In this document: in pieces, positions 8,027-12,043 of the stretch
How the letters are laid out: each line of letters opens with the position of its first letter
How positions within the stretch are numbered: position 1 is the stretch's first letter
Source of the DNA: JAHELQ01 sp965603365
GTDB lineage: Bacteria; Acidobacteriota; Aminicenantia; UBA2199
Reading direction: 5' to 3'
DNA: 12,043 bases
Assembly: GCA_965603365.1 (NCBI GenBank)
Contig: CBFDCR010000111.1
Coordinates: 1-12,043, forward strand
The notes under the pieces: generated by a model
What the model saw: the letters and a program-made list of their open reading frames with translations, nothing else
What the model was told of the DNA's origin: nothing
Databases searched by the model: none
Translations under genes and position numbers: made by a program

Positions 8027-9883
8027 ATGAACAGACAATTTTCTATTATAGTGTTCCTTATCGTTACCCTGGCCTACCCGCTCTCAGCAGTGAAGGCGGC
8101 GCAAGAGAGATTTCAGTCTTGCACGGTGTTGATCGCCGGGAAAAAGACCACCGTAGACGGATCTATCCTATTTGTCAAGAGCGAAGACGACGGGCCCATG
8201 GATATCGATCATCTATGGTATGTCCCCCGTAAACAGCACTCACCCGGCTCAACGGTGAAGCTTAAGGCCGGCGGCACCCTTCCCCAGGTGGCCGAAACTT
8301 ACGCCTATTTCTGGGACCAATGCCCCGGAACTGCCTATTCCAACGGCTTTGTCAACGAATGGGGGGTGGCCTTCGGCAGCAACGGCTGTGTGTCCAGAGA
8401 GGATTCGGTGAAAGAAGTGGAAGCCCGGGGCGATCTGGTCAAAGGCGGCATCGGCTTCCGGCTGCGCATGATCCTGGCGGAACGCTGTAAAACCGCCCGG
8501 CAGGCGGTGGAATTGGCAGCCCGGTTGATCGATCGATACGGCTACAACGCTTCGGGCCGGAACCTCAATATAGTGGGACCCCATGAGGCCTGGCAGCTCC
8601 AGATGGTGCGGGGCAAAAACTATGTGGGCCGCCGGGTGCAGGACGACGAAGTAGCCATCGTGGCCAACACCTTCAGTATCCGTCGGGTCGATGTGAAAGA
8701 CAGCGAAAATTTTATCTGCTCGCCCCGCCTGATCTCTTATGCCATCAAACGGGGCTGGTACAATCCCCACAAGGACGGTGAATTTGACTTTGCCAGAGCC
8801 TATGCGCCGGAGGGTGGCCACACCTCGCCCTCCAACAATTACCGGCAGTGGATGTTGGCCAGACTGTTAAATAAAAAATTCCCGATCAGCGCCGAAGAAT
8901 CCAGAAAAGGGGGATTACCGGCGGCGGTCAAACCGGATCGCAAACTATCCCTGCGGGAGGTGATGGCCATCTTCCGAAACCATTATGAGGGAACAGATCT
9001 CGATTTATCGGGATTTACCGCTTCCGGCCAATACCGGGACACACCCCACAAGACCCGTTACACCATCTGCAACACCAACACCCACCGCACCACCGTCATC
9101 CAGCAGCGGGAGTGGCTGCCCCCTGCCATCGGCACGGTGGTATGGCGTGCCTTAGACGAACCTTGCAGCAGTGTTTTTGTGCCCTGGTATCTGGGAGCCA
9201 GTCGGATTCCGGAGGAATTTTGTCAGGCACCGGAAAGTCTCTACACCACCAGCAGGGACCTCCTGGACTTCCACTTTACCCCCCCGGCCGAGACCTGGCA
9301 GCCGGACATGGAATCGGCTTCCGGGGTATTTATGCACTTAGGACGATTGGTGGATGTCCATTATCCCCGGGTCATTGACTATGTAAAGGGCGAGTGGCAA
9401 AAATTTGAGGATCAAGCCTTTGCCCTGCAGCCGCAAATAGAAAAAACGGCCCTGGAACTATTCAAAAAAGATGAGGCTCTGGCCCGGGAATATCTGAACC
9501 TGTACACCGGCGCCCAGGCGATAAAATCGCTGAAAATGGCCAAAAATCTAATCAAGGAGATCAAACAACACATCTGGAGGGGACACAGCAAAATAAGGCG
9601 GACGATCGAGGTGGCCCCCGAGGTGCTGGAGCCTTTAGCGGGTCAATATAAGCTGGATTCCGGCGCAGCTATCGCCATCGTAAAACAGGAGAATCGCCTG
9701 TTTGTGGTCAACCCCCAGGGCCAGCGCTATGAACTCTTCCCCGAAAGGGAGGACTTCTTCTTTTTAAAGGTCGCCGACATCCAGATTCGTTTTATTTTCG
9801 ATACCAGCGGACCAGAGCCCCGGGTAAACCACCTCATCATCCACCAATCGGACCAGCAGACCAGAGCAACCCGCCTGGAGTAG
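8027..9883 (+). CDS. Exported C69-family (PepD/U34) dipeptidase-like protein with DUF3471-like C-terminal domain
   Basis: 618 residues from ATG 8027. This start has GGAGG 4 nt upstream and directly begins a signal peptide (MNRQFSIIVFLIV...). The frame opens 17 codons earlier at 7976, but that start lacks a ribosome binding site and would bury the signal. C69 peptidases are Ntn hydrolases whose nucleophile is an exposed Cys. Here Cys32 begins CTVLIAGKKTTVDGS, just after the predicted export signal, with family motifs NEWGVAFGSNGC, WQLQMVRGKNYVGRRV and DDEVAIVANTF following. This predicts cleavage of short peptides in the periplasm or outside the cell. A helical segment (about 455-520) leads to a C-terminal beta domain (about 528-618: PEVLEPLAGQY, LFPEREDFFFLKV, IRFIFD, LIIHQ). 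That resembles DUF3471, which is usually attached to serine beta-lactamase-like hydrolases. Catalysis and architecture are inferred from motifs. Confidence 0.85.
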   Translation: MNRQFSIIVFLIVTLAYPLSAVKAAQERFQSCTVLIAGKKTTVDGSILFVKSEDDGPMDIDHLWYVPRKQHSPGSTVKLKAGGTLPQVAETYAYFWDQCPGTAYSNGFVNEWGVAFGSNGCVSREDSVKEVEARGDLVKGGIGFRLRMILAERCKTARQAVELAARLIDRYGYNASGRNLNIVGPHEAWQLQMVRGKNYVGRRVQDDEVAIVANTFSIRRVDVKDSENFICSPRLISYAIKRGWYNPHKDGEFDFARAYAPEGGHTSPSNNYRQWMLARLLNKKFPISAEESRKGGLPAAVKPDRKLSLREVMAIFRNHYEGTDLDLSGFTASGQYRDTPHKTRYTICNTNTHRTTVIQQREWLPPAIGTVVWRALDEPCSSVFVPWYLGASRIPEEFCQAPESLYTTSRDLLDFHFTPPAETWQPDMESASGVFMHLGRLVDVHYPRVIDYVKGEWQKFEDQAFALQPQIEKTALELFKKDEALAREYLNLYTGAQAIKSLKMAKNLIKEIKQHIWRGHSKIRRTIEVAPEVLEPLAGQYKLDSGAAIAIVKQENRLFVVNPQGQRYELFPEREDFFFLKVADIQIRFIFDTSGPEPRVNHLIIHQSDQQTRATRLE

Positions 9884-9905
9884 ATAACCAATAGTATCCA
9901 GATCA

Positions 9906-9922
9906 GGGACAGTCAAAAATTT
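9906..9922 (+). repeat. Direct repeat copy 1, GGGACAGTCAAAAATTT
   Basis: The 17-bp sequence is identical to 11176-11192 and in the same orientation. The two copies bracket the three-gene cassette 10001-11121. This copy lies just upstream of the cassette promoter. Confidence 0.6.
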
Positions 9923-9934
9923 CTTTCACCCAAC

Positions 9935-9963
9935 TTGACATTACTGTAAAATCACCTTATGAT
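9935..9963 (+). promoter_or_regulatory. Strong sigma-70 promoter of the PBECR-like/DUF2283 pair
   Basis: A perfect TTGACA (9935-9940), a 17-bp spacer and TATGAT (9958-9963, five of six) predict a start near 9970. That is about 30 nt ahead of the AAGGAG ribosome binding site (9990-9995) and the ATG at 10001. It is the best promoter match in the window. Confidence 0.75.
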
Positions 9964-10000
9964 TAAAAAGTGTTTGAAGGACCCCCTATAAGGAGCATGA

Positions 10001-10306
10001 ATGAAACACGTTCGGTCTAAGAATGGAGTTCCCATTCGTATACCGGACGAGCGGTGGATTCACATCACTGAAGAACACTCCGAAATGGCAGGATATTATT
10101 TTGAGATTCTTGAGACTATCGAAAATCCTGAAGAGATCTATCGGGGAAAAACCGGAGAATTATTGGCTGTAAAACAGCTTGAAACAGGTAAGTACATGGT
10201 TGTGGTGTACAAAGAGATTAACCATAAAGATGGATTTCTTATTACGTCCTTCCTTACACGAAGAATTCATCAAGTTAGAAGGAGAGAGAAAGAATGGCCC
10301 AAATAG
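10001..10306 (+). CDS. PBECR/BECR-fold nuclease-like protein, putative toxin
   Basis: 101 residues, with AAGGAG 5 nt before the ATG. The pattern is IPDERWIHITEEHSEM (a helix with a conserved W..I...H), IENPEEIYRGKTGELLAVK, YMVVVYKEI, and DGFLITSFLTRRI. It resembles the small phage-type PBECR domains of the Barnase-EndoU-ColicinE5-RelE (BECR) superfamily, in which His, Lys/Arg and Ser/Thr residues cleave RNA. Candidate active residues here are H27, H31, K50, S92 and the T94-R95-R96 end. The gene overlaps the downstream DUF2283 gene by 13 nt and shares a strong upstream promoter, which suggests a co-translated toxin-antitoxin pair. The RNase role is inferred from resemblance and gene context, not from a firm family match. 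Confidence 0.6.
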   Translation: MKHVRSKNGVPIRIPDERWIHITEEHSEMAGYYFEILETIENPEEIYRGKTGELLAVKQLETGKYMVVVYKEINHKDGFLITSFLTRRIHQVRRREKEWPK

Positions 10307-10539
10307 ATTATAACAAAGTCATGGATCTGTCTTCGTTATTGTTGAGTTTTCCATTCAGGCGAATATGGTATAGTTACGATGAGGAGGCGGATGTCCTGTA
10401 TTTAAATTTTAAGAAACCCAGTCATGCCGACGACAGTGAATTGACCGACGACGATATGATTATCCGCTATGAAAATGATGAGGTGGTGGGCATTACAGTG
10501 TTAAATGCCAGCAGCAAACTAAATCCCCAACCCTCCTGA
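10294..10539 (+). CDS. DUF2283 protein, putative partner/antitoxin
   Basis: 81 residues. The start codon lies inside the end of the upstream gene, with AAGGAG 9 nt before it (10279-10284). After a 25-residue leader, the segment WYSYDEEADVLYLNF is the defining DUF2283 pattern (Y-D-x-E-A-D-x-L-Y). It continues with DDMIIRYENDEVVGITVLNAS, the usual second half of this 50-60 residue fold. The N-terminal leader is longer than in many family members. DUF2283 proteins are commonly found beside small RelE-like or DUF4258-type ORFs and are suspected antitoxins, but the biochemical role is unproven. The stop is TGA. The same frame stays open after it into the next ORF. Confidence 0.8.
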   Translation: MAQIDYNKVMDLSSLLLSFPFRRIWYSYDEEADVLYLNFKKPSHADDSELTDDDMIIRYENDEVVGITVLNASSKLNPQPS

Positions 10540-10572
10540 TTTACCGACACCCTCAAAACCCTTCATTTTCAC

Positions 10573-11121
10573 TTGTGTTTTTTTTACCATCCCTACTACC
10601 GTTGGGTCCCTGCCTGGGCTGTCGAATCCGATGAACCTATAAAAGAAAAAGTAAAAGAGCTTTTTAGATTTGAGAAAACTTATTTGTGGAGATGTGAAAA
10701 TAAGCTTGGGAACTCAAAATGCGATGCTGAAGATATTTCTCGCTGGAGGCCTTCACTAGAGGGGTGCACAATCGGCAAAATTGACCAAGAATGGCGCTGG
10801 CATACGTGGGAAAAGATTAACCAAAGGTGGCATTGCCTTAAATGTGATGCCGAAAAAATACAAAATGAACCTCCCACTTTAAGAGGTAATTGTGTATGGC
10901 CATTTCCTAATTGGCATCGCTGGAGGCTGAAAGAGCAGAAATGGAAATGTAACAACTGCGGGGCGGAAAAATGGGAACCCTGGCGATATGTGCCCCCTGT
11001 GTTAGGGTGTCTAGACGGCATTATTAAGGAACAATTACATTCCTGGTACAGAGCTGAAAAAAAGTATAGATTTCGGTTTAAATGTTCCTATTGTGGAAAG
11101 GAAGTCTGGCATTCTCAATAA
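10573..11121 (+). CDS. Trp/Cys-rich zinc-knuckle repeat protein, start codon uncertain
   Basis: An open frame of 182 codons with an unusual density of Trp, Cys, Lys and Arg. Four Cys pairs are visible: CENKLGNSKCDAE, WHCLKCDAEK, WKCNNCGAEK and FKCSYCGKEVW. The last three close units of about 40 residues, each opening near P-x-L (PSLEGC, PPTLRGNC, PPVLGC) and passing through an H.W or HRW segment. CxxC pairs suggest zinc binding, and the basic/aromatic surface suggests nucleic-acid contact, though I recognise no family. There is no ATG anywhere in the frame. The first usable codon is TTG 10573, with no ribosome binding site, and the frame is open back to the TGA of the DUF2283 gene. It may be 5'-truncated, use a rare start, or be translated by coupling or readthrough. 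It ends 54 nt before the second 17-bp repeat. Confidence 0.55.
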   Translation: MCFFYHPYYRWVPAWAVESDEPIKEKVKELFRFEKTYLWRCENKLGNSKCDAEDISRWRPSLEGCTIGKIDQEWRWHTWEKINQRWHCLKCDAEKIQNEPPTLRGNCVWPFPNWHRWRLKEQKWKCNNCGAEKWEPWRYVPPVLGCLDGIIKEQLHSWYRAEKKYRFRFKCSYCGKEVWHSQ

Positions 11122-11153
11122 ATTGTTATGGGGTGATCTCAGAGACAACACCT

Positions 11154-11199
11154 AAAAAATTGGGGGAACCGGAAGGGGACAGTCAAAAATTTTTCCCCC
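11154..11199 (-). terminator. Rho-independent-type terminator for the coiled-coil gene
   Basis: Read on the minus strand, GGGGGAA and TTCCCCC (complement 11199-11193 and 11168-11162) form a 7-bp stem with a 24-nt loop containing the AAAAATTTTT palindrome. AATTTTTT follows immediately (complement 11161-11154). It lies about 70 nt beyond the stop at 11268. The loop is long, which lowers confidence. Confidence 0.45.
11176..11192 (+). repeat. Direct repeat copy 2, GGGACAGTCAAAAATTT
   Basis: Identical over 17 bp to 9906-9922, with one more G before it and TT after it. It is embedded in the inverted-repeat cluster after the Trp/Cys-rich ORF, so the pair brackets the cassette in direct orientation. 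Confidence 0.6.
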
Positions 11200-11211
11200 C
11201 CTCAGGCAGGA

Positions 11212-11244
11212 GACACCCCTGCAACACAGGGGATGAGGGGTGTC
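11212..11244. repeat. Nested hairpins between convergent genes
   Basis: GACACCCC (11212-11219) pairs with GGGGTGTC (11237-11244). Inside and overlapping it, CCCCTG (11216-11221) pairs with CAGGGG (11227-11232) around CAACA. The two foldings are mutually exclusive. Lying between a plus-strand and a minus-strand gene end, it may help termination in both directions or be a REP-like element. Confidence 0.5.
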
Positions 11245-11267
11245 AACGGCCGGAGAGGTATAGGGCC

Positions 11268-11591
11268 TTACCGTTTATCGGAAAAGCCGAATTTTTTCCA
11301 CGCCTCCTGCTCAAATTCCAGTTTAACGACCTTTTTGGCCTCATCCATCATGGTGCCCAGCTTGTCGATCAGGGCCTCCAGCTCCGCTGTCTTTTGCTTC
11401 AGCGCGGCTTTGAGATTTTCCTGCTCGGCATCCAGTTTCCTGGCCTCAGCCAGCAGGCTTTCCATCTCAGTCAAAAACTCTTCGCTGAGGCCCCGCTGGG
11501 ATACCCGCGACATTTCATCCCGCAGGCCCGTCACCATGACGTTGACATCGTTCAACTTGTCGCCAAAACTCTTTCTTGACCATACAGGCAT
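11268..11591 (-). CDS. Small coiled-coil protein of unknown function
   Basis: 107 residues from the ATG at 11591, chosen because AGGAGG lies 8 nt upstream. The frame extends 17 codons further (to 11642) but without a ribosome binding site. No signal peptide or membrane segment is seen, so it is probably cytoplasmic. Residues 10-35 are polar with a hydrophobic periodicity. Residues 36-90 form a long amphipathic helix with heptad-like Leu/Ala spacing (EMESLLAEARKLDAEQENLK, KTAELEALIDKLGTMMDEAK), likely a coiled coil. The tail is EAWKKFGFSDKR. I do not know its family or partners. It diverges from the heptad-repeat ORF starting at 11741, and both are probably helical, which may or may not be related. 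Confidence 0.7.
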   Translation of the reverse strand: MPVWSRKSFGDKLNDVNVMVTGLRDEMSRVSQRGLSEEFLTEMESLLAEARKLDAEQENLKAALKQKTAELEALIDKLGTMMDEAKKVVKLEFEQEAWKKFGFSDKR

Positions 11592-11615
11592 TTTATTATC
11601 CTCCTGAATTAAATT

Positions 11616-11629
11616 TGTGGTTACCCACA
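11616..11629. promoter_or_regulatory. Small inverted repeat in the leader of the coiled-coil gene
   Basis: TGTGG and CCACA flank a 4-nt centre (TTAC), giving a 14-bp near-palindrome about 25 bp upstream of the ATG at 11591, beyond the ribosome binding site. Its position fits an operator or leader hairpin. The arms are only 5 bp. Confidence 0.25.
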
Positions 11630-11740
11630 TCATTTTAATCATTCCCGGATCTTATAAGGCAATATTATGTTTACGCACCATGCACATAAAAGTTTATTTT
11701 CCCCAAAATATCTTAAAACTATGCAAAAAAATGCACCCCC

Positions 11741-12043
11741 ATGCCAACAGTACCCCCCCTCACTGACTGCAATGGCCTTTTCATTCACTGCAATAGCTTT
11801 CTCACTCAATGTAACAGCCTTTTCACTCAGTGCAACGGCCTACTCAATGAGTGTAATAGGCTTCTCACTCACTGTATTGGCCTACTCAATGACTGCAATG
11901 GCTTACTCACTGAGTGCAATAGCCTACTCATTGAGTGCAATAGCCTACTCATTGAGTGCAATGGCTTAATCACTGAATGTAATAGGCTAATCACTGACTG
12001 CACTGACCTACTCACTGACTGCAACGGCCTACTCAATGAGGAC
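11741..12043 (+). CDS. Cysteine-rich heptad-repeat ORF, runs off the right edge
   Basis: From ATG 11741 the frame is open to the last base (101 codons, no stop), encoding MPTVPP and then 13 perfect seven-residue units plus a partial one. The consensus is [TIN]-[EDQH]-C-N-[GSR]-L-L. Cys occurs in every complete unit, Asn in all but two, and Leu (once Phe) in the sixth place. Cys and Leu fall at 3/4 spacing as in a coiled coil, although Gly in many units argues against a simple helix. Variation between units falls mostly at third and first codon positions (TGC/TGT, AAT/AAC, CTA/TTA/CTT), so this frame carries a coding-type pattern. The overlapping frame encoding SLSAIAY-type heptads (11667-11969) has variable second positions and hits TAA twice. 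No ribosome binding site is visible, an upstream in-frame stop is at 11714, and the family is unknown. Confidence 0.5.
   Translation, partial: MPTVPPLTDCNGLFIHCNSFLTQCNSLFTQCNGLLNECNRLLTHCIGLLNDCNGLLTECNSLLIECNSLLIECNGLITECNRLITDCTDLLTDCNGLLNED
11760..12043 (+). repeat. Tandem array of 21-bp repeats, continues beyond the window
   Basis: Thirteen complete units of exactly 21 bp (11760-12032) and a partial one are arranged with no indel. The consensus is approximately TCACTGAGTGCAATGGCCTA plus C. Units differ by several bases. The period of three times seven and the absence of frameshifts suggest protein-level maintenance. There are no spacers, so it is not a CRISPR array. Confidence 0.92.

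Noticed and set aside
10537..10539. Genetic-code recoding of TGA to Trp
   Set aside because: All genes here use TGG for Trp and the DUF2283 protein ends at its normal length. One open frame after a TGA is not enough evidence.
11082..11607. Plus-strand ORFs opposite the coiled-coil gene
   Set aside because: Antisense shadows of a gene with a good AGGAGG start and coherent heptad structure.
11667..11969. Plus-strand ORF with SLSAIAY-type heptads
   Set aside because: It reads the 21-bp array in a frame whose second codon positions vary and which is stopped twice by TAA, unlike the fully open frame from 11741.
11760..12043. CRISPR array
   Set aside because: The units are contiguous at 21 bp with no unique spacers and diverge from each other.

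Overview
The window looks like a chromosomal accessory region from a Gram-negative bacterium. The evidence is exported proteins with Sec signal peptides, CARDB and IPT/TIG adhesion-type domains, a secreted C69 peptidase and a polytopic GT-C enzyme. I cannot place the species. The mix of gene types would fit Aminicenantes, Acidobacteria or Deltaproteobacteria-like genomes, but this is a guess. No rRNA, tRNA, CRISPR array or complete insertion sequence is visible.

Left third (1-3764) is AT-rich. It is almost filled by one minus-strand gene that runs off the window: at least 995 codons of an unusual Hsp70/actin-fold ATPase with an N-terminal zinc ribbon. It is easy to miss because its stop codon lies outside the window. 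Upstream of it is about 780 bp of AT-rich DNA without a convincing gene. That stretch holds a possible sigma-70 promoter and a short coding-looking frame broken by one amber codon.

The middle (3765-9883) is clearly more GC-rich. A minus-strand GT-C membrane glycosyltransferase (stop at 3765) and a plus-strand exported three-CARDB plus IPT/TIG protein (start 6162) diverge from a shared 108-bp promoter region. A 31-nt hairpin follows the CARDB gene. Then comes an exported C69-family dipeptidase-like protein with a DUF3471-like C-terminal domain.

The right part (9884-12043) looks like exchangeable cargo. Two direct 17-bp copies of GGGACAGTCAAAAATTT bracket a cassette. It has a strong promoter, an overlapping pair (a PBECR/BECR-fold nuclease-like protein and a DUF2283 protein, plausibly toxin and antitoxin), and a Trp/Cys-rich zinc-knuckle repeat ORF that has no ATG. 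Stacked inverted repeats separate this from a convergent minus-strand gene for a 107-residue coiled-coil protein. Finally, an exact-period 21-bp tandem repeat runs off the right edge. One of its frames is fully open from an ATG at 11741 and shows a coding-type substitution pattern. It would encode a protein of Cys-Asn/Leu-Leu heptads.

The most unusual items are the zinc-ribbon Hsp70-like protein with an Asp-to-Asn change in its phosphate-2 loop, the cysteine heptad-repeat ORF, and the repeat-flanked cassette with the Trp/Cys repeat protein.
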